From assembly GCA_017795105.1 (NCBI GenBank), contig CP051247.1, positions 682,001 to 746,000 of the forward strand: 64,000 bases of DNA, written 5' to 3'. Shown here piece after piece: positions 19,474-28,907 of the stretch (position 1 is the stretch's first letter; every line of letters starts with the position of its first letter). The notes below the pieces were generated by a model. That model was not told the DNA's origin. It did no database searches and saw only the letters and a program-made list of their open reading frames with translations. Source of the DNA: Planctomycetaceae bacterium. GTDB taxonomy: Bacteria; Planctomycetota; Planctomycetia; Planctomycetales; Planctomycetaceae. The position numbers and the translations under genes are program-made.

Positions 19474-19513
19474 TATACACGCGTATAATACGCGGCAGTG
19501 AATGGAATTTCAA
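19474..19513 (-). promoter_or_regulatory. recA promoter with overlapping palindromic operator
   Basis: On the minus strand, TTGAAA (19508-19513), a 17-base spacer and TATTAT (19485-19490) form a near-consensus sigma-70 promoter. The -10 box is the centre of a perfect 7-1-7 palindrome (CGCGTAT-A-ATACGCG, 19480-19494). A second dyad TATAC-N4-GTATA (19474-19487) overlaps it. Such placement is typical of a repressor operator. Confidence 0.6.
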
Positions 19514-19721
19514 CAAAGTTCGCGTTGAAACTGACCGATCTTAACGACAGGTCCGCAGGCTCGCGGCTCCTTCGATGCAGCTGCACAACGCAAACTTGCG
19601 CTGGCTTATTGAGAATGCCAGGTTCACGCATTTTATCGGCGTGAGCTGATGGACTCCATGTCCAGAGAGAAAGATTCCACGGGCGGGACGCGTTCAACGA
19701 CGCCGATCAGGGGGTGCCGAG

Positions 19722-20102
19722 ATGACACAAGACCAGATCATGACTATCGCTGAACAGGCCGCCAACGAGATGCTGCTCTGGGTCGGCTTCGGAACCCTGG
19801 TCGGTCTGGCCGCCAAAGCGGTAATGCCGGGTCGCGATCCGGGCGGTGCGGTTTCGACCATGATCATGGGCATCGGCGGCAGCGTGATCGGTTGCGGCGT
19901 TCTCGCCTTTTTCTGGGATGGACTGGTGATCTCTCCGGTCTCGATCGTGGGATCGGTGGTCTCAACCGCCGGGGCCTTCACCTTGCTCTTCTTCTACAAA
20001 CTGCTTTCCGGTAGCTTCTTTGCCGAAGCCGAGGACGGCGACTACTTCCTGCACCGCTATCGCCGAAATCGCCGCCGTCGGCGAATGGTCCGCGGAACCT
20101 GA
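19722..20102 (+). CDS. GlsB/YeaQ/YmgE-like small membrane protein
   Basis: 126 residues. Three hydrophobic helices, with the family signature GLAAKAVMPGRDPGG after the first and MIMGIGGSVIGCGVL in the second. The protein ends in an acidic then very basic cytoplasmic tail (YRRNRRRRRMVRGT). The family is called transglycosylase-associated or GlsB/YeaQ/YmgE and is often linked to stress, without a known reaction. The start follows GGGGGTG. It stands alone between recA (divergent) and the PRC-barrel gene. Confidence 0.82.
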   Translation: MTQDQIMTIAEQAANEMLLWVGFGTLVGLAAKAVMPGRDPGGAVSTMIMGIGGSVIGCGVLAFFWDGLVISPVSIVGSVVSTAGAFTLLFFYKLLSGSFFAEAEDGDYFLHRYRRNRRRRRMVRGT

Positions 20103-20370
20103 TCCCGGTTCTCTGCATTCGGATCCTGATTGCTCGCCGCTACTGCACGAAGACCCTGATCGATTTCGGGTCGCGCTGCTTTCCGACAGGACAGTTTGGA
20201 AACGCTGGCTGCGTTTTCCCTGGACTGCGCTCCTCACAGCTTTGCAGGCAGACTCTACCGATTAGGGGATGTCGACATCGACCTCCTCGATTAACGTGCT
20301 TGGCATGGTACGTGCATCTCAGTTTTCTTCAGCGTTCGTACACACTCTACCCGGACAGAAGGAGACTATG

Positions 20371-21186
20371 ATGAAGAGAGTAACAAGTGTAGCAGCGGGC
20401 ATTGCAATGATGGCGGTCTTTGGGCTGATGAGTTCCGCTCAGGCCGAGCAGCCAGCCGCTGCTGGCAAAAGCACCCAGCAGTTGATTCCGACTTCGCAGA
20501 TTGTCGGTGCTGGGATCCACAATGCCAACGACGAACAGATTGCCAACGTGGATGACCTGGTGATGAATCGCCAGGGAGAAGTGCAGTATGTGATCGCCGG
20601 CGTCGGTGGACTGGCCGGACTGGGCGAGAGCCAGGTCGCGATTCCTGTTGAGTCGCTTCAGTGTGAATGCACGACCGAAGACGGCGAGCGGGAATGTGTC
20701 ATGACCATCTCCATGACTCAGGAGAAACTGTCGGAAGCACCGAAGCTGGAGAAGGAGAACCATGCCGAACTGTTCGACAGCGCATGGATTGCCCGGAACC
20801 GCAGCTACTTCAGTGCAAAATCGGAAGACAACGCACCGGCACGTCGGGCAGGTAGCCTTGTTCTGCACTCGAACCTGAGTGACGTGTGGCTGAACACGCC
20901 GACTGAAAAAGAAGAAGGTCAGATCGAGACACTCGTTGTCGATACGGCCGATCACAAAGTGAAGTTCGCCGTCATTGGTTTTGGTGGAACTCTGGGAGTT
21001 GGCCAGAATTACGTTGCCGTTCCGTTCGAAGCTCTGCAGCTTCGCCTGAACGAAGACAACGCCTTTGAGGTGTCGACGAACATGACCGCCGAACAACTCA
21101 AAGCCGCTCCGAAGGTAACGAGCCCGGACTATGATGAGCTCCAGGGCGATGAGTTCCGCAATCAGGTCAAAGATCTGAAGAAGTAA
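20371..21186 (+). CDS. Exported PRC-barrel protein
   Basis: 271 residues from the second of two adjacent ATGs (20368/20371), 6 bases after AAGGAG, giving signal peptide MKRVTSVAAGIAMMAVFGLM. The longer frame from 20269 would hide it. Two PRC-barrel-type units are visible: SQIVGAGIHNANDEQIANVDDLVMNRQGEVQYVIAGVG (about 50-90) and a C-terminal one with EGQIETLVVDTADHKVKFAVIG followed by VAVPFEAL. PRC-barrels bind proteins, RNA or surfaces; exported tandem copies are usually annotated only by domain. CECTTEDGEREC is a short Cys-containing insert. A strong terminator follows. Confidence 0.82.
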   Translation: MKRVTSVAAGIAMMAVFGLMSSAQAEQPAAAGKSTQQLIPTSQIVGAGIHNANDEQIANVDDLVMNRQGEVQYVIAGVGGLAGLGESQVAIPVESLQCECTTEDGERECVMTISMTQEKLSEAPKLEKENHAELFDSAWIARNRSYFSAKSEDNAPARRAGSLVLHSNLSDVWLNTPTEKEEGQIETLVVDTADHKVKFAVIGFGGTLGVGQNYVAVPFEALQLRLNEDNAFEVSTNMTAEQLKAAPKVTSPDYDELQGDEFRNQVKDLKK

Positions 21187-21222
21187 TCGACTGAGCTGAC
21201 ACATTTCAGCGCTGTCACGAAA

Positions 21223-21253
21223 GCAGAGGCGAACACTCGCCTCTGCATTTTTC
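21223..21253 (+). terminator. Intrinsic terminator after the PRC-barrel gene
   Basis: A perfect 10-bp stem GCAGAGGCGA/TCGCCTCTGC with a 4-base loop is followed by ATTTTTC. Confidence 0.88.
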
Positions 21254-21435
21254 ATGCGCGTTTCGCTCCGAAAACCTGCCTGCAATATCCCTACGACTGG
21301 TACGGACTGTTGCCTTTTCGCAACATTTCCGATCGGTTTTATCCACACGAACCTTTGCTGTAGTGCCAGCCATCTCCCCGCGCGCATGCTGAAAATCGAT
21401 TCATTCGATTCAGTTCCTCTCGTGCGAACAAGATT

Positions 21436-22560
21436 GTGACACAAAACCCGCCCCAGTCTGAGGTTTTCCCCGCCAGCACCAGCGTCTTTCGTCAGGGACA
21501 TTTACCCGCTCTGGATGGCCTCCGGTTCATCGCGGTCTTGCTCGTCATATTCGATCACGGAGGACTGCAGCATTATGGAGGCGATGGCGTTACCTACTTC
21601 TTCGTCCTGAGCGGATTTCTGTTCGCGACTCTGTTGACGCGTCAGTGGGACCGATACGGCGAGATCTCGTTCCGGAGATTCTATTTCCGGCGAACCATGC
21701 GGATCGTGCCTGCCTGCTATTGCTGTTTGCTGTTCACAATCTTCGCCAAGCAATTGCTCAGTCTTCCCGTCGACTACGCCCACGCACTTTCAGCGTTTAC
21801 CTACACCGCCAATTACTACAACGCCTTCTTTGATCATCCACCGACGGGCTTCTCCTTCTTCTGGTCGCTGGCGGTCGAAGAGCAATTCTATCTGGTCTGG
21901 CCAGTCGTGTTTGTCGCCTGCATGCATCGCAGTCGCAGAACGTTGATGGCGTTCCTAGCGATCACGATCCTGATCGTCTGCAGTTGGCGCTCGTGGCTCT
22001 GCCTGACGCACAGAGCCGAAGTCGCCTGGCTCTACAACGCCTTCGACACTCGGATCGACAGTATCGCCATTGGCTGCCTGCTCGGTTTACTGGTGCAAAG
22101 TTCACGGCTCGAAGCGATCCTGAGACGACTCAGCGGCCATGTACTCGCTCCGGTTCTGACGTTTGGCATTCTGGTAAGCGTGCACACATGGCCCGAGACG
22201 TTTCACTACAGCGTCGGATTCAGCGTCGAATCTCTGCTGATGGGCCTGATTATGATTCAGCTCGTCATGCTCTCGAACCGGTCCTGCTGGAAATGGCTCG
22301 ACTGGAAGCCGATTCGCTTTCTCGGCGTCCTGTCGTATTCGATGTACCTGTACCACGCCTGGGGCCTGGCTGCTGGTCGCATGCTTGGAACAGGGTCGCT
22401 GACACTCGAAGTCTTTGCCGGTGTCGGCTTCACCGTTCTGCTCGCCTTCGGCTCCTATTCCTGCATCGAACTGCCATTCCAACGACTCCGCGATCAGTGG
22501 GAACCCTGGATTGCGGCAGATCGGCAGGAACAGCGGACGGCAATCGCCACAAACGCGTAA
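21436..22560 (+). CDS. Acyltransferase 3 family membrane protein (OafA/YrhL-like)
   Basis: 374 residues; starts at a GTG (no ATG fits the N-terminal block) and no strong ribosome site is visible. The signature LPALDGLRFIAVLLVIFDHGG contains the catalytic-type His. VTYFFVLSGFLFATLL, RRFYFRRTMRIVPACY and FFWSLAVEEQFYLVWPV follow. About ten transmembrane helices are expected. The family transfers acetyl or other acyl groups to extracytoplasmic glycans, such as O-antigen. The acceptor here is unknown. It converges with the GH63-like gene, 14 bases between stops. Confidence 0.9.
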   Translation: MTQNPPQSEVFPASTSVFRQGHLPALDGLRFIAVLLVIFDHGGLQHYGGDGVTYFFVLSGFLFATLLTRQWDRYGEISFRRFYFRRTMRIVPACYCCLLFTIFAKQLLSLPVDYAHALSAFTYTANYYNAFFDHPPTGFSFFWSLAVEEQFYLVWPVVFVACMHRSRRTLMAFLAITILIVCSWRSWLCLTHRAEVAWLYNAFDTRIDSIAIGCLLGLLVQSSRLEAILRRLSGHVLAPVLTFGILVSVHTWPETFHYSVGFSVESLLMGLIMIQLVMLSNRSCWKWLDWKPIRFLGVLSYSMYLYHAWGLAAGRMLGTGSLTLEVFAGVGFTVLLAFGSYSCIELPFQRLRDQWEPWIAADRQEQRTAIATNA

Positions 22561-22574
22561 CGCCCGGTGCCACG

Positions 22575-25295
22575 TCAGGTCGATGCAGACATTTCGACTG
22601 CCGCTTCCTTTTGAGCTCGGTTCTGGCTCAGCATATCGAGACACGTGGTAATGAGGGCCGTCCATCCAGTCTGATGCGAGGCCCCAAGTCCCTCGCCGGT
22701 GTCACCGTGAAAATACTCGTGAAACAGCACATACTGCTGCCACAGAGCCGGATCGATATCCTTGGTCGACTCCGCCATCGACGGTCGCTGACCGTCTGAG
22801 GCCCGTGGCAGAAAGAGCCTCGACAAACGACACATTAGTTCGTCTGCCGCTTCATCGAGCGTGATCCAGTTGCCGGAACCGGTCGGACATTCGACAGTCA
22901 GTTCCTTATCGTAGAACTCGTGATAGTGCCGAAGTGCCTCAATCAACATGAAGTTGATCGGGAACCAGATCGGCCCCCGCCAGTTCGAATTGCCGCCGAA
23001 CATCCAACTGTCCGACTCGCCCGGGACGTAGGCCACCTGATGAGTGACCCCCTGAACGGTCAGTTCAAACGGCTCCTTCTCATGTTTGCGGGACAACGAC
23101 CGGATGCCGTAGTCGGACAGGAACTCTGTTTCATCAAGCAGCACAGCCGCGACTCGCTTCAGACGCTTCTTTGACGGAATCGACAGCAGCATGCGATTGC
23201 TGTTCGAGTCCGGTTCGGCAAACGTAATGTGCTTGACCAGATCGTGCCTGAACTTAATGAACCAGTCGAGTTTTCGCCGGAATGAAGGGAGACGGTCGAT
23301 CAACTCCTCGTCGAGGATGACGACAGCAATCAGCGGCAGCAATCCGACGAGAGACCGCACCTTCAGTGGGATCGATTTCCCATCCATTCGAAGATGATCG
23401 AAATAAAAGGCATCGTCCTCGTCCCAGAGTCCCGTTCCGTCGAGGCAGTTGATGGCATCTGTGATTCGCACGAAATGGTCGAGGAATTTCGAAGCCATCT
23501 CGGAATAGGCTTCATCGTTGCGGGCCAGTTCGAGGGCGATCGTCAGCATGATTCCGCAGTAGAACGCCATCCACGCCGTTCCGTCGGCCTGTTCCAGCTG
23601 TGCTCCGGCCGGCAGTCCTTTGGTCCGATCGAAAACTCCGATGTTGTCCAGCCCGAGGAAGCCGCCTGAAAAGACGTTGTCGCCATTGGCATCGATCTGA
23701 TTGACCCACCACGTGAAGTTCAGCAACAGGCGCTGGAACGCCTTCGCCAGAAAGTGGTAATCGTTGCCGCCGGTAATCTGGAAGACCCGCAGGCAGGCCC
23801 AGGCATGAACGGGTGGGTTGACGTCGTAGAAGGCAAACTCGTAAGCGGGCAATTGCCCATTGGGATGCATGTACCATTCGCGGAGCAGCAGAATCAGCTG
23901 TTTCTTGGCAAAGACGGGATCGACTTTGGCCATCGGCAGCATGTGAAATGCGAGGTCCCACGCCGCGAACCACGGATACTCCCATTTGTCCGGCATCGAA
24001 ATGATGTCGCGAGCATACAAATGCCGCCAGCGATAGTTGCGGCCATGCTTCCGCTGCTCCGGCGGCGGCGCCACATCCCGGTCGCCGTTCAACCAGTCAT
24101 CGACAATGTAATGATAGAACTGTTTGGACCAGAGCAGGCCCGCATAGGCCTGCCGACTGACGTTCCGTTCTTCTTCGCTGACCTGCGGCGGAATGACGGT
24201 GGCATAGAACTCATCGGCTTCCTGAATCCGCTTCGCAAAGGTCTCTTCGAAAGGTTTCCCCAGTGGATCATCAACAAGCCGCGTCGTATCGGCCAGTCGA
24301 ACGCGGATCTCAACTTCGCCGCCCGGCGGAATCTTGTTGTGATAGACCCCAGCGACCTTTGTGCCGAGCTTCTTCGGATGAACGGCGTCGGTCTCACCGT
24401 TGATCACGTAACGATGGAACGCATCTTTGACATAGGGTGACGCGTTTGGCGTTCCGAACAACTGCTCGAAATTGGTTTCATTTTCGGTGAAGAGCAGGGG
24501 ACGCGATTCGCTGGAAGCAGACGGTCCGAACGTGCATCGGAACGGCTGCAGCGATTCATGTTTCGTTTCGACGGAATTCTCGTCGACAGAGAGAATCCGC
24601 GGCTTCATCCAGCAGCCTTCGTGATGACATCCCCAGACCCAGGTATTACGAAACCAGAAAGTCGGCAACATCCACAGCTCTTCCGCTTCCGGCCCCTGAT
24701 TCTTTGCCGTAATCCGGACGAGAATGTCGTTATCGTTCTCTTTCGCATACTCGATCGTGATATCGAAAAACCGGTTCTCCCGAAAAACGCCGGTGTCGAT
24801 CAGTTCGTACTCTCGATCGTTCAGCCCTCGCTTTCCGTTCTCTTCGACAAGCTTCGCGTACGGAAACTCGGCATGGGGATAGCGGTACACGGCCTTCATG
24901 TAGGAGTGGGTCGGCGTTGAGTCGAGGTAGTAGTAGCATTCCTTGACGTCCTCGCCATGATTTCCCTCCGGTCCGGTCAGCCCGAAGAGCCGTTCTTTCA
25001 GGATCGGATCGCGTCCGTTCCAGAGCGACACAGCAAAGCAGAGCCGACACTGGCGGTCGGTCAGACCGAGCAGGCCGTCTTCGCCCCAGCGATAGGCGCG
25101 GCTGCGGGCGTGATCATGCCTGAAGTAGCCCCAGGCATCGCCGTTCTCGGAATAATCTTCACGGACGGTTCCCCATTGCCGCTCCGAAAGATAGGGCCCC
25201 CAGCGTTTCCAGTTTTCGGCCCGCTTCACGCTCTCTTCGAGCCGCAAATGTTCAGCCGTTTTGTGTCCGTTCGTATGCGATTGCGGCTGCGTCAT
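22575..25295 (-). CDS. GH63-like glycoside hydrolase (MGH1-type)
   Basis: 906 residues with no signal peptide, so it is probably cytoplasmic. The ribosome site GGGAAG lies 6 bases before the ATG. It starts with EHLRLEESVKRAENWKRWGPYLSERQWGTVREDYS, the opening of bacterial GH63/MGH1-like 'glucosidases'. The (alpha/alpha)6 catalytic half is visible from about 400: WAAWDLAFHMLPMAKVDP, FLGLDNIGVFDRTKG, LWDEDDAFYFDHL, MFGGNSNWRGPIWFPINFM and FHEYFHGDTGEGLGASHQTGWTAL. Acidic residues in the WDLAF and GDTGEGLG blocks are candidates for the general acid and base. The family hydrolyses alpha-glucosides or mannosylglycerate-type substrates; the substrate here cannot be told. Confidence 0.88.
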   Translation of the reverse strand: MTQPQSHTNGHKTAEHLRLEESVKRAENWKRWGPYLSERQWGTVREDYSENGDAWGYFRHDHARSRAYRWGEDGLLGLTDRQCRLCFAVSLWNGRDPILKERLFGLTGPEGNHGEDVKECYYYLDSTPTHSYMKAVYRYPHAEFPYAKLVEENGKRGLNDREYELIDTGVFRENRFFDITIEYAKENDNDILVRITAKNQGPEAEELWMLPTFWFRNTWVWGCHHEGCWMKPRILSVDENSVETKHESLQPFRCTFGPSASSESRPLLFTENETNFEQLFGTPNASPYVKDAFHRYVINGETDAVHPKKLGTKVAGVYHNKIPPGGEVEIRVRLADTTRLVDDPLGKPFEETFAKRIQEADEFYATVIPPQVSEEERNVSRQAYAGLLWSKQFYHYIVDDWLNGDRDVAPPPEQRKHGRNYRWRHLYARDIISMPDKWEYPWFAAWDLAFHMLPMAKVDPVFAKKQLILLLREWYMHPNGQLPAYEFAFYDVNPPVHAWACLRVFQITGGNDYHFLAKAFQRLLLNFTWWVNQIDANGDNVFSGGFLGLDNIGVFDRTKGLPAGAQLEQADGTAWMAFYCGIMLTIALELARNDEAYSEMASKFLDHFVRITDAINCLDGTGLWDEDDAFYFDHLRMDGKSIPLKVRSLVGLLPLIAVVILDEELIDRLPSFRRKLDWFIKFRHDLVKHITFAEPDSNSNRMLLSIPSKKRLKRVAAVLLDETEFLSDYGIRSLSRKHEKEPFELTVQGVTHQVAYVPGESDSWMFGGNSNWRGPIWFPINFMLIEALRHYHEFYDKELTVECPTGSGNWITLDEAADELMCRLSRLFLPRASDGQRPSMAESTKDIDPALWQQYVLFHEYFHGDTGEGLGASHQTGWTALITTCLDMLSQNRAQKEAAVEMSAST

Positions 25296-25351
25296 AGATT
25301 TCTTCCCACCGTGGAATTCCGCCGTTGCTGATTTCGTAGTCGTCGACGCAC

Positions 25352-25357
25352 ATTATA
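25352..25357 (-). promoter_or_regulatory. Consensus -10 box upstream of the GH63-like gene
   Basis: A perfect TATAAT on the minus strand lies about 57 bases before the ATG. No convincing -35 hexamer is found at 16-18 bases, so an activator or an extended spacer is possible. Confidence 0.35.
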
Positions 25358-25479
25358 TCGACAGACCGGGTCGTACCGATCCCGTAATTTGCGGCATTCC
25401 GTGGGGAGAATAACGGATGCGAAACCTGTGCCAGCGACATATCAGCAACTGTGTGCCCGTTGATCGGTCGTGACGCGAG

Positions 25480-27357
25480 CTAATCCGGCAGGGCGAAGGC
25501 GACGAACGCATCGCCAGCGGGAGTTCGCAGCTTGCCCGCTCCACCAGCCGCGATGACGACATACTGTTTTCCGTTCACCATGTAGGTCGCCGGTGTCGCG
25601 TAGCCACCTGCATCAAGCTGATGCTCCCAGAGCAATTCGCCGGACTGTTTGTTGAAGGCGTGGAACTTCTCGTCCTTCGTACCTCCGATGAAGACGAGTC
25701 CTCCGGCGGTCACGATCGTCCCTCCGAACGTTTCGGTGCCAGTTTGCGGGATGCCCCGTGCAGTGAGCTCGGGATACTCGCCCAGCGGCACTTGCCAGCG
25801 AATCGTCCCGGCGTTCAGATCGATGGCACTCAGCTGTCCCCAGGGAGGCTCGATGGCTGGATAGCCTTCCTGATCCAGAAACTGGATGTACCCCCGATGC
25901 TGGTAGTCGTACGGAGCGTCCTCATCGGCTTTGGCCAGCGTGATGATGTTGGGCACGTTGTTCGAGTTCACGTAGAGCAGCCCCGTTTCGGGATCGTAGG
26001 ATGCTCCCGACCAGTTCGCACCGCCATGATAGCCGGGAATGACGACCGTTCCTTCCAGACTCGGCGGGTTATAGGCCGGCCCGCGTTTGAGAGAACGCAT
26101 CTTTTCAAGCACAAAATCCCGGTTCTCTTTCCCGATGTTCGTCACGTTCGATTCATCGAAATGCTGCACGCTGAACGGCGGCGGTTTCACAGGAATCGGT
26201 TGCGTCGGCCACGCCTGTTCGCCCGGGACATCGGAGGAGGGGACCGGCGTCTCCTTTACTTCGAACAACGGCTTGCCGGTCTCGCGATTGAACAGAAAGA
26301 CGTGACCCGTTTTCGTCACCTGAGCGACGGCTTCGATTTTCTTTCCGGCGTGTTCAACAGTGATGAGGTTGGGATAGACCGGGAGATCGTGATCCCAAAG
26401 ATCGTGATGCAACGTCTGAAAGTGCCAGACCCGTTGACCGGTTCTGGCGTCGATGGCCACCGTGCAGTTCGCGAACAGGTTCTTCCCTTTGCGATCTCCT
26501 CCATAGAAGTCGAAGGCAGCTGAACCGAGACCGCAGAAAACAAGCTGCCGTTCTTCATCGACACTCACGCCTCCCCAGGCATTTGCCCCTCCGCGATTCT
26601 TCCAAGAATCGCCTTCCCAGGTGTCGTTGCCGAATTCACCCGGCTCTGGAACTGTCCGAAAAGCCCAGAGCTGTCTGCCGGTATGAACGTCAAATGCTCG
26701 CACATCGCCCGGGGCCGCATCTCCGGGGCCTTCTCCACAGGAGAAACCAAGAACGACTCGGTCTCCACAAACCGCCGGTGCAGATGTTGGACCGTAAGGA
26801 AGTCGTTCCAGATTGCGATCGACATCTTCTCGCAGATCTTTCACGCCGTTCTTTCCAAACTTCGGATCGAGTTCGCCGGTCTCAGGAACCAGGGAAAACA
26901 ATCTTCCGTCCGACGTGCCGTGAAAAATCCTTTCCTTGTTTCCCGTCTTTTCTCTCCAATAGGCCAGTCCTCGATTCACGCCGCCGGATGCCAGAGGATA
27001 CGGGTGGTCGAGCTCCATCGGATCGAATTCCCACAGGACTTCTCCCGTGTCGCCTTTTAATGCGACGACTCTGCGATGTCCCGTCGTGACGTACATTACG
27101 CCGTCGACGATCAGCGGGGTACATTCGATGATCTTCTGAGGCACGCGATCAAGCTCACCGGTGTGATATGTCCAGGCGACTTCGAGTTGCCCGACATTAT
27201 CCTGATTGATCTGCGTCATCTCGGAATACCGCTGACAACCGCGATCTCCGCCGACGGTCATCCAGTCGATCGATCGCCGCGGTTCCTCACCAGAGGCGAA
27301 TGCCGGCATGAAGACAGGAATGGCCAGCAGAGTCAGACATGCGAGAAATCGCTGCAT
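25480..27357 (-). CDS. PQQ-dependent dehydrogenase-like quinoprotein, exported
   Basis: 625 residues from the ATG at 27357, 4 bases after the upstream sulfatase stop, giving signal peptide MQRFLACLTLLAIPVFMPAFA. The eight-bladed propeller motifs are clear: DWMTVGGDRGCQRYSEMTQI, VAWTYHTGE, ECTPLIVDGVMYVTTG, RVVALKGDTGEVLWEFD, QRVWHFQTLHHDLWDHDLP, GGANWSGASYDPETGLLYV, and C-terminal TPAGDAFVAFALPD. It belongs to the membrane glucose-dehydrogenase/soluble quinoprotein family that oxidises sugars or alcohols with PQQ and Ca2+. It lacks an N-terminal membrane domain and a cytochrome domain. Translational coupling to a sulfatase suggests joint sugar processing, which is inference. Confidence 0.92.
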   Translation of the reverse strand: MQRFLACLTLLAIPVFMPAFASGEEPRRSIDWMTVGGDRGCQRYSEMTQINQDNVGQLEVAWTYHTGELDRVPQKIIECTPLIVDGVMYVTTGHRRVVALKGDTGEVLWEFDPMELDHPYPLASGGVNRGLAYWREKTGNKERIFHGTSDGRLFSLVPETGELDPKFGKNGVKDLREDVDRNLERLPYGPTSAPAVCGDRVVLGFSCGEGPGDAAPGDVRAFDVHTGRQLWAFRTVPEPGEFGNDTWEGDSWKNRGGANAWGGVSVDEERQLVFCGLGSAAFDFYGGDRKGKNLFANCTVAIDARTGQRVWHFQTLHHDLWDHDLPVYPNLITVEHAGKKIEAVAQVTKTGHVFLFNRETGKPLFEVKETPVPSSDVPGEQAWPTQPIPVKPPPFSVQHFDESNVTNIGKENRDFVLEKMRSLKRGPAYNPPSLEGTVVIPGYHGGANWSGASYDPETGLLYVNSNNVPNIITLAKADEDAPYDYQHRGYIQFLDQEGYPAIEPPWGQLSAIDLNAGTIRWQVPLGEYPELTARGIPQTGTETFGGTIVTAGGLVFIGGTKDEKFHAFNKQSGELLWEHQLDAGGYATPATYMVNGKQYVVIAAGGAGKLRTPAGDAFVAFALPD

Positions 27358-27361
27358 GCTA

Positions 27362-28789
27362 CTATTTCTTTCTTTGCTCAAACGTTGCAATGCGTTTCAT
27401 GCCGTCCTGAGTCAACAGCGGATCATCCGTCGCTTTCCGCCAGTCGAGCAGAGCCTGCTTCATCTCGTTGAGAGTCTGCTGATACTCGGCATCGTCGGTA
27501 AGGTTCTGGAACTCCCACGGATCATTCTGCAGGTCGTAGAGTTCAAACTCCGTAGGATTGACGGTTCGCCGGAATGCCTCTTGCGTTGTGTCCCCAAGAT
27601 CCTTGGATTCCATGGCCAGCCTGTAGGCGGCGTCTCCGTCAACGCGTTCAATCGCAGACTTCTTACCTGCGAGCAGATTGTGAATCAGCTTATACCGTTC
27701 ATTGCGAATGGTACGCCGTGGAAAAAACGGTCTGCTGCCGTGATAGTGGAACTCCGTCGCGAGCGTCTTACGCCATTCATCTGCAGCCGAAGTCTTCGCC
27801 AGCGATTCGCCATGCAGATCTCGGGAAACATTGAGGCCCGCCGCCTCCAGAAACGTCGGCAGGATGTCGACCGTTGAAACCAGAGCGTCGACGGAATCGC
27901 CGGAATCGAACACCCCGGGCCAATGCAGCAGCATCGGAACTTTCACGCCTCCTTCGTAGCAAGTCGTCTTCCCGCGAAAGAACGGAGGGCCGTGGTCCGA
28001 GACAAACAGCACAACGGTGTTCTCGGCGTGACCGGCTTTCTCCAGCTGGTCCAGCAACAGGCCGACGCCTTCATCGAATCTTGAAACGGCGTTGTAATAC
28101 TGCGTGATTCGTTCGATCTCTTCGGGATGGTCGAGTCGCTGAAACGGAAAGGCGGGGACCTCGCCGACTTCCAGAGGATCAGCGGGGATTCCTTTGTATT
28201 GAGTCGGAAAGGCTTCCTTGGGCGGACGCGGGCTGCGGCCGTGCACGTGCGGATCGGAGAAGTTGGCCATGAAAAAGAACGGCTGCTGCGACTCTCGAAA
28301 GAACTCCCCGGCCTTCTGCGTCGTCGCGACGACATCGCGGGTATCACTGCGGACCCGCACATCGAATGGGAAGACGTTTTCCGGGCCGACATGCAGCTTG
28401 CCGAGAATGCCCGTCGAGTAACCGGCCTGCTTCAGCAAAGCGGGAAGCGTCTGTGAATGCAGCGATTCGTGCAGCTGAAATCCGACGCCGGCGTTGAGCA
28501 GCCCGTATTGTCCGTTGGCGTGCGGGTAGAGGCCGGTGAACATGGCACTCCGCGAAGGACTGCAGGAGGCCTGAGCCACATAGGCATTCTCGAAAAGTCG
28601 GCTGCGACTGGCCAGTGCATCCAAATGCGGCGTGCGGGCAGCTTCGTCGCCGTAGCAACCGAGTTGCATGCCGAGATCATCCGCCGTAATCAGCAGCAGG
28701 TTCGGCCGCTTCGATTCTTCGGCGTTCAAAGAATTCGGCAGGCAGAGCCAGGCCAGTGCGATAATTAACAGCAGCGAACGCGGACTCAT
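27362..28789 (-). CDS. Secreted sulfatase
   Basis: 475 residues from the ATG at 28789 (AGGAG upstream; signal peptide SLLLIIALAWLCLPNSLNA). The longer frame to 28909 would mask it. Motifs: NLLLITADDLGMQLGCYGDE, formylglycine site Cys76 in CSPSR with SAMFTGLYPHANGQYGL, ILGKLHVGP, and VVLFVSDHGPPF. The short tail and TPHLDALA/GQYGLLNAG features fit the heparan N-sulfatase (sulfamidase)-like branch; this subfamily call is tentative. It is followed 4 bases later by the quinoprotein gene and is divergent from the HNH-like gene. Confidence 0.92.
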   Translation of the reverse strand: MSPRSLLLIIALAWLCLPNSLNAEESKRPNLLLITADDLGMQLGCYGDEAARTPHLDALASRSRLFENAYVAQASCSPSRSAMFTGLYPHANGQYGLLNAGVGFQLHESLHSQTLPALLKQAGYSTGILGKLHVGPENVFPFDVRVRSDTRDVVATTQKAGEFFRESQQPFFFMANFSDPHVHGRSPRPPKEAFPTQYKGIPADPLEVGEVPAFPFQRLDHPEEIERITQYYNAVSRFDEGVGLLLDQLEKAGHAENTVVLFVSDHGPPFFRGKTTCYEGGVKVPMLLHWPGVFDSGDSVDALVSTVDILPTFLEAAGLNVSRDLHGESLAKTSAADEWRKTLATEFHYHGSRPFFPRRTIRNERYKLIHNLLAGKKSAIERVDGDAAYRLAMESKDLGDTTQEAFRRTVNPTEFELYDLQNDPWEFQNLTDDAEYQQTLNEMKQALLDWRKATDDPLLTQDGMKRIATFEQRKK

Positions 28790-28907
28790 TGAACTCGATC
28801 TCCTGAAAAAGCAGAACAACTGTTCGCCCCGGGGAAGCTCGTGGATAGAATACGATAACTGGATTCGCCTTCGATTTGAATTCTCGCCCTCCGTAACGAG
28901 GCCGCCC

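Noticed and set aside
25252..25353. Short minus-strand leader frame (MCVDDYEISNGGIP...) overlapping the GH63-like start
   Set aside because: Composition looks coding-like, but its ATG lies inside the TATAAT box of the likely promoter, so it would not be transcribed from it.
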